64,000 nucleotides of DNA from Copromyces sp. CBS 386.78. Lineage: Eukaryota > Ascomycota > Sordariomycetes > Sordariales > Sordariaceae. Position numbers and translations under genes: made by a program. The notes under the pieces were generated by a model. It made no database searches. It had not been told where the DNA came from and was given only the letters and a program-made list of their open reading frames with translations. Positions 47,085-60,198 of this stretch are shown piece after piece. The stretch's first letter is position 1. Each line of letters opens with the position of its first letter. The stretch lies in the NCBI GenBank assembly GCA_030685235.1, contig MU839096.1, positions 248,001 to 312,000 of the forward strand. Direction: 5' to 3'.

Positions 47085-49226
47085 GACGCCACCATCCTCA
47101 CCCTCGCCCGCACCGCATGGCATCGCACAAACATAACCTTTTTCAACCTCAATCAAACAACACCACTCCCAAAGACAAGATTTACACAAGCAACGTTTTA
47201 TGATGAAGAAGATCAAGATAAAAGCGAAGGATGGATATGGATATGGATATGGAATGGAATGGATGGATGGGATCAGTCGAACGATCGGTGATACGATCGA
47301 TACCGATTGACTCATTCGGCTCAACCTGACAACCCGACAACTTATATTATGTATATGACTAAAAGACGGAACCACAAAACTTCATGTAAAGCAGAATCGA
47401 AATGACGGTATAAATTTGGAATTTTCAGAAAAGGAAAAGAGAGACGATGCCTCTTGTCACCGCTGGCTACTTTGTGGGATGTCTTGTACTGTAGTGTGTA
47501 CTGTGCTCTGGTCTAGCTACCTACCTACTGTGGCTCGTCTAGACGGGGAGGAAGAGAAGGGAGAGAGAGGAAAGAAAAGCACAACCGCGAGGTTACGATA
47601 TGTGTTTGGTTGTTGCCTGTTTGTTTAGAATGAAAATGTTGTATCATGAACACCTGGATGCGGTTGCTTGTTTCCATGCCATACCTCTAGCGACCTTACC
47701 AGCTTGCCTTCGTACCTGCTGGTTGATTTGTTGATTAGTGAGCCAAGGCAACCCGCTGTCCTTGCAGGTGTTGTGTTATATATTAGAATAGTGTCCCTGT
47801 TGTTCGGGATCGGAGTTCGGATTGTTAAGTGTTGATTGAGTGCGTGCAGTACTATCTGTCTGTCTCTGTCAAGCCATACGCATATCATGATGATTAGTAT
47901 ACCTACTCCGTCTTCACTTCTTCCCCCTTTGTATATTTCTTGCCCTCCTCGTCTTGCTTTCTCTTCAGGTACCTACTACATATTCAGGTTGATGGCATGT
48001 CGTCACCTTTCGCTTCTCCGTTTGTAAAATACACTCTTTGTTCCCGCCTCCTTTCTTCATCGTCGTCCCTGCAATCTACTTACAGTCCGTTTTGTGGCGT
48101 ACCTACCTACGGCCGATACCGCACTCCCCCCATCTTCTCCTCACAGGTACTCAGCCTCCTTGTTGCCTTGTTTAAATGCGTAACGTAAGATGGAAGTGGA
48201 CGAACCGAAACCGGGACGGCCCGTCGTGCGCCTGCCCTGTCCGCTTTGTTGGTGGTTGAGGTTGTTGTTGCCCGGTTGTTTGCTGTTGGGCGGTTCCTGC
48301 TGGTTCCATGTTGGCGCAGAAAAGAACTGAAGCACCTGCCCTGCAGTGTGCTCCAACATAGACAAAGAAGGAAAGAACGCAACGTTGGTGAGAAGGTGCG
48401 GCTCGTCCGGCCGGTGACGGTTGAGAAGGTTGATGGCTTGAGTAGTTGCACTGGCCTGTACGGCAGTGACAAAAAAAAACCAACTGAAAAATCATCGAAA
48501 GAAGGAGATACGGCAAGAGCGATCGATTGATGGCTCGATCGATCGATTATGAAACATGACAGATTTCCCGGACGAGTTGTTCAAAGGGGCGGACAGAAAA
48601 GAGGGCCACGGCACCGACGGCAACTAAATATAGAACTGCAAAAATGTTTTGCTGTCGTAGCATGACGGCGATATCCCGGAAATGTTTTGCCATGCTGCAC
48701 CATGACTACCTCATATGGACACCGTCCTGTACATGGTCCATGTCGTCTGTCGTAGTGTTCTTGCTTGTGTGGGGATCCCTGTGGATTTCCCGTTGGTGTC
48801 ATTATGCATAGCATTAGTTGATTCGAGTTACTAGCTACTAAGCAACTGCGTACGTAAAGGGTATATATAACATTTCTAAGTGGGTGAGGAAGGCAAGGTT
48901 CTGGTCGCGGTGATGTAACCAGAGTGATATGTCCGAGGAATGTCTGGGAAACATCATTATCCATCTGTCAAGCCAATCTTGGATCTTTCTCTGCTGCTTC
49001 GCTGCTCCTCCTTTCCACTCACCCCTCCCCTCTCTTCGGCATCTTCTTTCAAAAGTGAAGTTGTCTCATGTTCCTCCAACCAAAGGGTATCCTCCAAATG
49101 TTCATGAGAAAAAGAAAACGAGAACTGAAAACTCGAAGCCCCTACCAATACTGGCTGAAAAACGTCCACCAAGCACAACTCCCTTACTTGCTCCTCTTAA
49201 TATTCCATATGGCTAGCTGGGGCTCT
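47085..49226. other. Convergent intergenic between acon-3 and the O-methyltransferase
   Basis: 2.1 kb between convergent stop codons, longer than two 3' UTRs need. It contains GGATAT/GGAATG repeats near 47230-47270 and a GATCGATT cluster near 48520-48549. No gene was recognised. Confidence 0.5.
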
Positions 49227-51135
49227 TCACTTAGCCTCCTGATCCTCCAACTTCAGTTCCTCAACCTTGAGCTGCTCCTCAAGAGCATCTGTTGTAGGAG
49301 CTTCGACGTCGGCCGCGGTGGTAACATCAGTGACAGCAGCAGAAGTATCGGTAGCAGCAGCGGCAGAAGAAGCACTCTCCCCCACTAAATTAGGTCGCCA
49401 TACGGCCTCGATGATGCTCATCCGGCATCCCTTGGGTCTTGTGACACCCTATGTAGTAGCAAATCGCAAGTCAATATATATATTCCATGAAGACTCGTGG
49501 GGGGTATGCTTGTGACTTGTGACATACCTTGAAAACAAACCCATCACTAGCAGCCTCGAACAATCCCCTAAACTCAACCTCGGTACGCTCCTGTGCGTTG
49601 AGCAGCGCCAACATGACCAAGTCCATGCGACGCATGACGGACTCATCCCAAGGGTTTTCCTGACCGGGCTCGAGCAGGCAGTGATCGTTGATGATGACGC
49701 GGGCGCCGGGCTTGAGAGCGGGAATCAAGTTCTTGAGGAGCTTGACGGCGTAAGGGGTTGAGTAGTTGTGCATGATCCAGCGGAAGAAGTAGACTATAGC
49801 CACTTGTTAGTGAAAGGGGCATGACAGGAGGAAAAGGCAGGGGACTTACCATCGGCATCTTTGGTAACCTGCTCCTGGAAGAAATCATGAGCCATCAACT
49901 CAATCCTTCCAGCAACCTGCTCGTCCTCGCAAATCGGCTTGGGCGCGCTTTCCACCGTCTTGGCCGTATCCTGCACCACGAACTTCATGTTCTTGTACTT
50001 CTTAGCCAAGTCCACACACACGAACCCGTGCGAGCCACCCACGTCCACAAAGGTGCCCCCCTTAGCATCGATCTCGGTAAAGTCGTAGCCGCCGCCCTCG
50101 ACATCAAGCAGGTACGAGATCTCGTAGCCCTCACCGCCAGTAAGGCTGACCATAGCCTTGCCCATGCGCCGCGCACGCGCTGGGTCCTTGCCGAAAGTAA
50201 CGAACATGGGCTCCTTATCGACCGTGTCGAAGGCGAACTGGAAGCCGGCGCGGGTGAGCGAGGTGGCTTCCGGGTGGGTCTTGAGCGCCTCGAGCACGTG
50301 GGCGGCAGCCGGGAAGATGTCCTCGCCGTTGAAAGCAACCCAAGCGTGCAGGTCGCCGTCCTCAGCAAGCACGCGGGATGCGGCCGTGTGGGCGATGACG
50401 CCCGGGGTAGGCTCACGGAAAATGCCCTTGGTCATGGCCAGGCGGAGGATGCGGGCCAGGTTGATGGGATCCAGTGAAGTCTTGGATTGGAGCTCCGAGA
50501 GGGTGATGGTCTCGGTGGGAGGGAAGAGTTTGGCTGAAAGCAGTTAGATATTTGCAAGAAAAGGGGCAGATGCTGTTCAAACGTGTACTTACCAATGTCG
50601 TAGTGGGTGATAACTTGCAAGGCAAGAACGTCAAGGAACTAAACAACAGTGTCAGTTCAACCTGTTACCGAAAGTCAAAACCCCATGAGAACAATTCTCG
50701 CCAACGTACCTCCCAAACACCCCATCTAAGCGACTCGCGAGGTCCATGTGCGAGCAAGCCCAATTCTCTGGTCGCGAAAATGATTTCCTGCCTGCTTTTC
50801 GAAATCTCGGCGGGAAGCTTAGGGAAGTCCGCGGGAGCATCAACGTCGAAACTTGGCATGGGGAGGTTGTTCTCTTTCATGTACGTCTCCAACTTCTCCG
50901 TCTCCTTCGCAATCTTTTGTGCCAGGGTAATCATCCGCGAGGTTGACGTCTGCTGCTCTGGCTCATCGGAAGGAGGTGTATGGATTCCCGTGGTAGTGGG
51001 CTGAAGCTCCTTGGGCTTGGAGGATAGTGATGAAGAAAGGGCCGAAAACGACAAGCGGTTTTGCTTCTTTCCGTCCTCGTCGGAGCTGGGCGACGGGCTG
51101 CTGTTCAGCCAAGAGCTAATCTTGAATTTTCCCAT
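49227..51135 (-). CDS. SAM-dependent O-methyltransferase (COMT-like fungal type)
   Basis: Class I methyltransferase of the plant-COMT/fungal-OmtA type, which methylates hydroxyl groups of aromatic or polyketide metabolites; the substrate cannot be read from sequence. Exons (minus): 51135-50710, 50638-50593, 50533-49850, 49793-49528, 49448-49227; 547 aa. A Ser-rich head of about 60 residues precedes a helical dimerisation domain (MITLAQKIAKETEKLETYM). The winged-helix part includes LDVLALQVITHYDIAKLFP. The SAM motif I is GGTFVDVGGSHGFVCVDLA (about 295). The segment YFFRWIMHN corresponds to the Rossmann region, where many family members have HDW/HNW. ALKPGARVIINDHCLLEPG follows. The C-terminal 60 residues are Ala/Thr/Glu-rich and atypical. 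No PKS, NRPS or P450 neighbours it here. Confidence 0.9.
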
Positions 51136-54100
51136 GATGATAGTTTGGTTTGGTTTTTCGATGTATGTGGTGTTGCTTCAAAATCGAAGTTGAAGAAAGG
51201 TCGAAGTGACACACGTAGTGCTCCAACCGCAATAAGTGGATATAAATATTAACAAGGGAAACCTTTTGGCGGCACGCTGACCCTGGTTCCAAAACCGAAC
51301 CTTGGTAAGTGAAGGTGCCTGAAATCATGAGGTCAGCCATTCACTTCTCTCAAGCAGACAAACGACGTGGATGGAAGAGAGGCTTATTGGACCCACACGT
51401 CCGTAAGGTTGAGACGGAATGGGGGGGCCACATCACACTATGGACTAGTTTCCCCAGGCCGTACATGACAAGAAGCACGGTTAAGGCCATATGTATAAAG
51501 AGACATGTCTTTGGTATTCCGCAATGGCACGGGTTTGAGATCCTGATGCTACCCGGCTCAAGCAGGGGATGACACAAAACAATCAGGGGCTGCCGGTTGG
51601 TGGTATAAAAACGCAACACGGTATTGGGTGAAAGAGGGCAACCAAACAGAAACGGGAAGGTAGAATACCTCTGAGTAAGGACCAACAGGTTAAGAAGCAA
51701 GAGATATTACTCTTGACTAACTCTCTTGAGAAGGAGGGCGTTGTGTTGAGGCCGTCGTTGAGTGTGCAGTAACCTCGGTGCAGCCGTGGTATGTACCGTG
51801 AGGACTGCTGCTGTATGTCTGATGGCTGTCTTCTGTCTGTCGGATTCTGCTTGGGTTCGGGCTTGGCCAGGATATCGACGTCGAGTAACACTTTGGACTG
51901 GCTTGGGTTACACCGAGGTCACCGGCTCCGTCTCGTTGGGAAGCTGATTGCCTACCGGGCCGGTCGCACGGCCGTATGACTTGTCTGTCAAACCGCGCTG
52001 CTGGTATCAGGTCCCGGGACGTTGGGGACGTGTCCGGTTGGCGTGGTATTCGTCGAAGCGATGGAGAGGGAGGGAGGCGTGGTGTAATAACTGGGGTGGT
52101 TCCAGGCTGCCGGTGTTGATCCGGCGTCAATATGCGTATCCGGGAAGGAAGAGAAGAAGAGCCAGTGAAGTTTGCCGGCGAGACTGCGGGTATAAGTCAC
52201 ACAGCAGGGCAAGCTCCAGTTCTTGTTGTGAAGATAGAGGCGAATAGGATCAGACGGCAATGGACAGGGCAGACCCAGGCTATAGAGGCGGGCTTCTACA
52301 TGGCTAGAGGCTAGTTAGCGGAGAGGAGAGGAGTCCGGAGGAGTGCCGTGGTCCGTGGTCCGTTCGTGGTAGAGGAGCATGGTGTATGAATGGAAGACCC
52401 TGGAGTTCCCAAAGATTGCAAAGCTGCATCGATCGATGGATGGCGGTCATGCACGACACGACAAGGCCATGCCCACCATGAGAGCAAACCATCCCTTGTA
52501 GGTAGTTATTACCAACGGGGGAGCGCATGCACGCGGGCGGCTCCATCAGATCCATTATCCCGGCTTTGTAAGTCTCCATTCACCGCCATCCTCTGGCATA
52601 TCCATATCTATCTCCATCTCCATCCCAATTCCTATCCCATGGGACCGGACTCGGGAGAGCTAGGAGGGGTACTGTAGATACGGAGTCTTGCTGCCATGGG
52701 CCGAGGTGATGTCGTATCTCCCGCGTCCAGGGACTCGTATTACGGACTCTGGAAACATAGCCGAGAGGGAAGCCAAGGTCAGGAAGGATGGCATTGGGCG
52801 TTGCTCGACGGGAGCCGAGTGTGGGAGAGGTATGTATCCAAACCGTCGGAACAGCACCCTCCTCCCAGCCCTTGAGCTACAGCTACTGGGAACAGGCTAG
52901 TACAGCCTGGGTACAACCTCCACTGTGAGGAACCTCAAAATCAGAGGTGGTGGACACTGGCGGCCCGTGGCAGAAACGTGGGGAGTGAAACCTCGCTGGC
53001 CCCTGGAGATGGTTCCTGTGGTTCGTGTGCCTGGGACCTGGCATCTGGGATTTGCGGACATTGGACCGGCTTTGGATCTGGGACCTGGTGGTGAGACCTG
53101 AAAGGGAGTGTCTTGACGTCTCTAGGGACTTTTGGCAACCTGACCCGATGACAAGCCAAATGGACGACATGTTGTGGTAGATGAGCTCTCGCATTGTTGA
53201 TTTTTGAAGCAGGACAAGAGAAACACGCATCGTTGGACACAAACGGTGCCAAGGTGAGCAAGAGCACTTTGCAATGTGCAGTGATATATGACTGACGCCG
53301 AGATGCTTCCCCCTCCCAATTGCTGAGGTCAGGAAAAAAAAAAAGGAAAAAAAAGAGGGACGAACAGGTCGAAGATGGCTGCGGACGGAAAAACAACTCA
53401 AGTCGTCATTTGATTGGTCGTTGAGCTTTGATAAGCCCCACAACCCCTTGAAATTGGCAGTCCACTCAACACCATTTTGGTCCGCCAAGAGGGATGCCCC
53501 GCATAACCACATCTTCCTCCTTCCTTCCCCTTGTCTTGGACGACAAGGTTCTCGCTGTTTGTGTCATCTTGACTCCTTCCATGCCGAGTGAATCGCTACT
53601 CAATGATTTTCATTATGGCAGGGGCCTCCAGGACTGCTTTCCTCAACTTCCGGGCAGTGACCGACACGCAGAAGCAGTGTTGCGCGTTGGTGGTCGCCTC
53701 TTCAAGATATTCATTGGGCGGCCGCTTCGTGTGACCACACCAACGGGATTTCCTCGATATTTCTTGTAGTGAATCCTTGGGACGTTGGCGGGTGACGCCC
53801 TCAGTACGCCGCAAACGTTCACGTTACGGCAGTCAAAACCGCCACCAAGCCTTGTCTCAGCCATCTGTTCTGCTTGACAGCTGTCAGCACGGCATTTCAA
53901 GGCCGCTTTCCGTCTCCCTCATAACTTCAACAAGCAAGTAAGAATACAATTATCTGTAATACCTACGTCCTATCACACATACACATGACCACCACCCTCT
54001 CACCATCCCAAAAGCCCGCATCAGACAAACATACCTTACCACAGCACACCAAAGTACGGTCCCGATATCACAACGAAAAAAAAAAAAAGGAACGAAGACA

Positions 54101-54275
54101 CTATCACAGAAGGTGGGATAAAAAGATTCATCCTCCCGGTGTTCCCACGTTTTGTTACGGCTGCTTCCGACCCAGTGCCATGGAGAGGGAACCGACTTTT
54201 GGAAACCGTAGTTCACGAACTCGTCACGGACTCCATACGCGAACAGGCAAGCCTCGGCTGATCCATGTCTACAGT
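51136..54275. other. Intergenic left of the copia element
   Basis: 3.1 kb holding the methyltransferase promoter at its left end. No supportable gene or RNA was seen; there is a poly(A) run near 53335-53355. Composition is normal right up to the LTR, with no spread of RIP. Confidence 0.55.
54271..54275. repeat. Left target-site duplication ACAGT
   Basis: Identical to 60194-60198 and directly abuts the TG end of the 5' LTR. Confidence 0.9.
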
Positions 54276-54441
54276 TGTCAGAAATGAGGATGCACAGGGG
54301 TAGTGCTTATGTAACTTAGCGGGTCTGGTGTGTTGCATTAAACAGATTTTCTGTAAGGGATTTCTGGGCATACAGAACTCAATATAATATACAATCTTCT
54401 TCCTACTTCCAGAATACTCCTGTACGTACTTATATTCTACA
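54276..54441 (+). repeat. 5' LTR of the copia element
   Basis: 166 bp, TG...CA ends (TGTCAG...TTCTACA). It differs from the 3' LTR at 19 positions by my alignment, 18 of them transitions. Confidence 0.93.
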
Positions 54442-56839
54442 ATTAAGAGTCATATACGCATTATTACCGATTATAGCAAACCGAATAGGATATAATATAT
54501 AGTAAATATTAAAAAATAATAATAATATCTTTTAACTAAGATCTTACTAAAGTAGGCGAAATTACCTTATTTAAGATTAAAGATTGGCTCCTCTAGGAAA
54601 AGGGCTTTAAATCGAAGGCGATAGGTTTCGATCTATAGAAGTATATTACCAATAACGGCACTAGAGAGGATTGGCCTACGGAGCTGGAAAAGCCGGAGAT
54701 CTTTGAATTCTAAGAACTCCCGGAAACCCCGGCCCCGGGAATTGGAATTAGACTAATTATAAATAGCCAATTCTAGCGGAATATTCTAAAATTTACCAAA
54801 GACTCTCCGGCCGCTAATACCCAAGCCTTTTAAATAATTAAAAGGGTTACAGCTCCCCCGTTTATAACCTTAATTCTAATTGGGCCGCCTATTTCCTACG
54901 TAGCCCGGAAATTGGGCTTTACCGTAGAATAGGACTATTACGACTACTAATTAGCCTTTACGGAATACTATCATAAAAAGAAGGATTAGGATAAATTCTT
55001 TAAAAAGACCTTTACTTTAAAAGAATAAATAGTTAAATATATAGCAAAGTATTACTAATTAACCCACTTCCTAGAACCGGCTACCTTAGCTATTTAGTAC
55101 GATAAATTCTGTTAAATTATTAAATATAATAAGAAAAAGGTTAAAAACGACGCTAAAATCAAATATTTTACTAAGATCTTAATTATTACCTACCCTAAAA
55201 ACTAATTTAATTAACTATTAGAATAGAAATAGATTATAATTATCGGCGAATTTTTTAAAGTTAATAAATATATTAAACAAAATAATTAAATATTTAATTT
55301 CTTTAAAATAATAAATAGACTTTTTAATTCCCTTTTTACTTTTTAAATTACTATATATCGTATAAACCCGGATAGTAAAATTTATATATATTAAAAAGCG
55401 TCCCAAGAATTTAAATAAATTATTATTAATGTATTTCCATAAAGCAAAAATCGCTTTCAAGTCCTAAGAGGCGGCGCGTTCGGTATTAAAACTATTTTTA
55501 CCGAAGAAATTAAAAGGGACGCCTATCCTAATAATTTCTAGGAATAAAATAATAAAAGACTATCTAGCGCCTCCTATAATTAAGGAAGAAAGCGGGCGAA
55601 GAAGGCTTACCTTATTTACGAACGTATAAACTATAATCTAAAGAACTATTAATATATTAATTAATCTACGGCCTTTAATTAATAGTAGGAATCCCCCTTC
55701 CTTATAAACTACATTAAAGAAAATTATTCGAAAGATTATAAATTCGCTCAATAAATAAAGGAAATTCGAATAAAAACCCTAAATAAAGAATAGGGAACGG
55801 GAGCTACCTTCGCCCTCAACGAGAATACTAGCGGTATTTAATTAAAAATCGGCGTATCGGTAGTATTAATTACGAAACAAATTTCTTAATACTAAAACTT
55901 TAATATAAAAGGCCTAAATACTTACTAAAAAATTCAGCGATTCTTAATTTAAATATAATAATTTATATTTTCAATAAGGCCGGTCGCTTTAAAAACCTTA
56001 TAAAAGTAGCGAAAGGAGACTATATTTAAACGGGAAATAAATCTATTATAATCGAAAGGTATAAAATAATTTACCTAACTATAAACAACGACGAAGGTTA
56101 CCCTATAAATCTTAAATTCGACGACGTCGCATTTATATTAAAGATAACTTATAACCTCGTTTCCCTATGAAAATTACTAAAAAGAAAATTCTACTAAAAT
56201 TAAACTATTAAACCTAATTATTTATATCTCCGCTTAAATAATTCCTTTATTTATAACCTCTCTTTAAAATTCAAATAATTTATATTAGAATACGTCCCCC
56301 TCGAAATACATACTAATTAATCCTCTTTTTACATATAATTTTACCAATTTATTAATAAGACCGCTAAGAAACCTTAAAAAAGTAATACCTTATACTAGTA
56401 TCTTCGGCTTAATTACCCTAATTTAAAAATATTAATTTAATTAATTAATTAAGAATATAGAATCCGTTTAAAGGGCCTAAATTTAATTTACTACAATTCT
56501 TATATAATAATTAAATTAAAGCGCCAAATACGAAGGGAGGTCCGTAACGCGCTAGAGGGCCTAAAAATAAAATTCGCAATTAATTTCTTCAATTATTTAA
56601 TTATAAAAGTTAGTAAAGGAATTATCTCTAACTTAATAATCGTTATAAATCGCTAGTCCGAATATATATAATTTTACTACTTATTTAACTAATTAACGAA
56701 CTTAATTATTACTACACTTATATTATTATTTAATAATTTAGAATTATACTACTAAATTAAAATAAAAATAATTGAATATAATAATAAAATTATAATAATA
56801 AAACCCTATATCGCTACCTTCCTCTCCTAGAAAGGAACG

Positions 56840-57310
56840 ATTATCGAACCCTCGACTCCTTACTTATAAATTTAAAACAGCGGCGTCAAACGTTCGGGGG
56901 GTATAATTAAAAAAAAGGCGGCAATAATAATAAACGGTATTCATTTACTTTAAGAATTCTAAAAAGAAATTATAATAGCAATAACTTACTTTATAAATAG
57001 GACCCTATAAAAGGAATTCAATTAGAAATCCCTAGAAGAACGCTTAATAATATATATAATAAACCGAAACAGCAGGCAATAACGGGTAATACCCAAGCTA
57101 ACTCATTTAAAAATATATAAGTATAAAGTTTTCGTATTTACAATCAATATACTATATAATTAAAAGAAGATTTAGAAACTAAAATAACGTACTTAAATTA
57201 AATATTTAGTAGGTTATTAATTAATTAATATCTACTATATTTAGAATCCGTATATTAATAAAGTAATTACTATATAAAACGTTATATTTAACGAAAACGA
57301 AATCTTTATA
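56840..57310 (+). pseudogene. Degenerate copia integrase
   Basis: Translated through stops it retains NSGVKRSGGII (cf. the family's NGV-ERSGG-I) and further right YLVGY.LINIYYI.NPY and INKVI, the conserved C-terminal integrase segment of fungal copia elements. Changes are those expected of G/C loss. Confidence 0.85.
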
Positions 57311-58349
57311 AATAATATTCAAACCCTCTATAATACCCTTAATATATCCTTCGAAGAATTAGCCGTACAATTAAATAATCTCTATTAATTAAATATCGAC
57401 GTTTCCGAACCTCTCTCTATTAAATAAGCGGAAGACGAAAACGACGAAGATGAAAATCCTGTAATTGAATCTATATTAACTGTTATTAACGCTATTAACC
57501 TACTTTTAACTAATCCGATCGAATTTATACTTATTTAAAAGTAAGAAGAGGTACTAAAATCGTATAATAGCTAGTAAGATATAATATTAAATAAGGAGGA
57601 GGAAGTTAGAACCGTATATTTATCTCTCCTAGAAAGTCCAGTATTATTTTTTATTAATAAATTAAATATTTCTTAACTACAAAAAAACTAGCTAATTTAT
57701 AATTAATATCTTAAATAAGTAGGAAATTTCCTAGCTATACCTTCCCGCCTTAATATAACTATCTTTAAAAGTAACCCTATTTCGAAAAAAAGGTTAAATT
57801 GGTTATATTTTATAGAATTTAAAGTAGAAATATTAGAAGAAGAATTTTCACTAAATTCGAAATGAACTTATAATAAAATCGATTATTTTAATATAATATA
57901 TATATTAATTATATTTTAATAATAAAACTTTCCTCTTCCCCCTAAATCGTATAAAGAGCTATATTATTATCCTTTTTATATTATCTTTCGTCGAATTAAA
58001 TAGGAATATATAGTTAATTATAAAGAAAAAAAATTATAAACATAAGTTAATAAGAGCGAGTAGAAAATTAATAATAAAGTCCCCCTTAATTCTATATAAA
58101 TTTATATATATAAATTCAACTTAGAAAGATTCTTCTTAAAATATAAAGTTCGTTTAATTATATAAAGAAATTAATAAGAATATAATAGCGTACGTAATAC
58201 GTACGTAACTACCCTTACAATCTACTCTTTATAAATTATAATAATTATTATAGTTTACTTCAATTTTAAATTTAAATAATATAATACTATTAATACCTTC
58301 GTTAATACGTATTTTAATAGATTTATTTATATATAAGCGCTTTAAGGAT

Positions 58350-58590
58350 ACGGACGGAAAAGAAAGATATTAAAGCTATTAAAAACTTTCTACAATTTAT
58401 ATAAATCCTCTTTATTATAATAGAAAGACTTTATTAAAACCCTTTTAAAAATTAGCCTCTCAACTATTCCTATAGAATTATATATCTATATTTACTATAA
58501 TATAATAATTTTCTTCTATATTAATAATATTATTATTACTTATAAAGGAGAGTACTTTAACCTAATTAATTAAATAATTACTATATTTAA
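58350..58590 (+). pseudogene. Degenerate copia reverse transcriptase
   Basis: The reading ..TFYNLYKSSLL.. matches the ALYGLKQSPRLW region, and FFYINNIII at about 58511-58537 corresponds to the catalytic YVDD box with both Asp codons turned into Asn. The active site is therefore lost. Confidence 0.87.
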
Positions 58591-59307
58591 GGATTACTAC
58601 TAATTTATAAGCGGTTATAATTTTTAATAGTTCTTTAATATCGAAATCCTTTAAACTAAATTAAAACGGTTAATTTAGCTATCCTAACGATAATATATCT
58701 TAAAAATTATAGAAAACCTCGTATAAAATAGGAAAGCTCCTAATACTCCTATAATATAAAAAGAATTAATACCTTCTATAGAGATAGCCCCTTAATATTT
58801 AATTAAATAGTATTAGAGGATTATTAACGAATTTCTCTATTTAATAATTATTATTCGGCTAAACTTATTATTTACAATTTCCCAATTAATTCGTTTCCTT
58901 ACCAACCCTAATCCCTATTACTACTACGCTACCGACTAGTTTAAAACCTTTATTAAAAGCACTATAAATTATATATTACAATTAGAAAGTAAATATAATT
59001 TCGACGTATTAATAAATTCGTCCTTCGCTAATAATATATTTAATTATAAGAATTTTTAAAAGTTCGTAATATAATTATTTAAAAGTACAGTAAATTAGCG
59101 AACTAATAAATAAAATATAATTACAATTTCTATTATTAAGGTAGAATTATTATCTTTCTCTTAAAGAGTAAAGGAAAGTATATAAATAAAACGCCTCCTC
59201 TAAACTCTTATAATAAAATTTAAATTCGATATATCCCTTTAAAATATAATAATAAATAAATAATCCGTTTTATTATAAAAGAGAACGCTAAATTCTAAAT
59301 TAAATTT

Positions 59308-59470
59308 AAATATATCGATATTTACAATTACTAATTTAAGGAAGGGTAATAATAAAGTCTCTTCGAAATCTATTACGTACTTACTAAAGAAATAATCGCC
59401 GACAATTTAACGAAAGCACTACTAATTAATAAATATAAGGAATTTATAAATTAATTAAATCTTTAAAATA
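59308..59470 (+). pseudogene. Degenerate copia RNase H C-terminus
   Basis: The reading KYIDI.. followed by FEIYYVLTKEIIADNLTKAL matches the conserved copia RNase H end (KHID...V-T-E--AD-LTK-L). Several stops interrupt it. Confidence 0.88.
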
Positions 59471-60018
59471 TTAAAGTAATAAGGGAGGAATTAAATAAGC
59501 CGTTATTTAAAGTAGAAGCGAACTATTTAATTGTAAGGATTTACGAAGAGGACTAAGAGGAATAAATTCTATTAAATAATAAAAAGGGAAGAAACGGTAA
59601 TTATAGGTATAAATTACCTACCTATATAATATAGTAGAAATAACCTCTATAAAATAAAAAGGTCCTATATAGTATGCAATTTATATAAAGAGGAAAAAGG
59701 AGTAAAAATATTAATCTTAATAGGGTTTAAACTTACGACTTTTGGGGATAGTCTATAAACTACTAATAATACTAATAAATATATTGTAAAATATATTTAA
59801 GTAATAAGAATAGTCTAAAATTTAACCCTAATACTCTAATTACTGAATTACGGGACCTAGGTCGTTATTAAAAATTAGTACTATCGACCTTCCTTATAAA
59901 AAGGAATTAATAGCGGGTAATACTTTTAAAAGCAACCGCTAGGAGAAATACGAAAAAGGGATCAAAACTATAAATAGCTTTATATACCAGCTTTCTAAGC
60001 ACCCTGCCCAGTGCAGCT

Positions 60019-60025
60019 AGGGGGG
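60019..60025 (+). other. Putative polypurine tract
   Basis: AGGGGGG two bases before the 3' LTR, in the position of the plus-strand primer. It stands out as G-rich within AT-rich surroundings. Confidence 0.55.
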
Positions 60026-60027
60026 TA

Positions 60028-60193
60028 TATCAGAAATGAGGATGCACAGGGGTAGTACTTATATAACTTAGCGGGTCTAGTGTATTATATTAACCAGATT
60101 TTCTGTAAGGGATTTCTAGGCACACAGAACTCAACACAATACACAGTCTTCTCCCTACTTCCAGAATACCCCTGCACGTGCTCATATTCTACA
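60028..60193 (+). repeat. 3' LTR of the copia element
   Basis: 166 bp, begins TATCAG (the terminal TG has become TA) and ends TTCTACA. Confidence 0.93.
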
Positions 60194-60198
60194 ACAGT
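60194..60198. repeat. Right target-site duplication ACAGT
   Basis: Matches 54271-54275; confirms insertion as a single event without later rearrangement. Confidence 0.9.

Larger units (their letters stand above)
54276..60193 (+). mobile_element. RIP-inactivated Ty1/copia LTR retrotransposon
   Basis: 5918 bp element with 166 bp LTRs and a 5 bp target duplication ACAGT (54271-54275 and 60194-60198). The interior is extremely AT-rich with stops in every frame. Read through the stops, it shows integrase remnants (about 56840-57310), then reverse transcriptase (about 58350-58590), then RNase H (about 59308-59470). Integrase before RT is the copia order, and the plus-strand reading gives the orientation. 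All coding capacity is destroyed by C-to-T and G-to-A changes, as expected from RIP. Confidence 0.95.

Noticed and set aside
54442..54470. Possible primer binding site after the 5' LTR
   Set aside because: RIP has altered the sequence too much to assign a complementary tRNA with confidence.
55218..55460. 80-codon Lys/Ile/Asn-rich minus-strand ORF
   Set aside because: Chance open frame in RIP-mutated AT-rich DNA inside the copia element, antisense to its gag/protease part.
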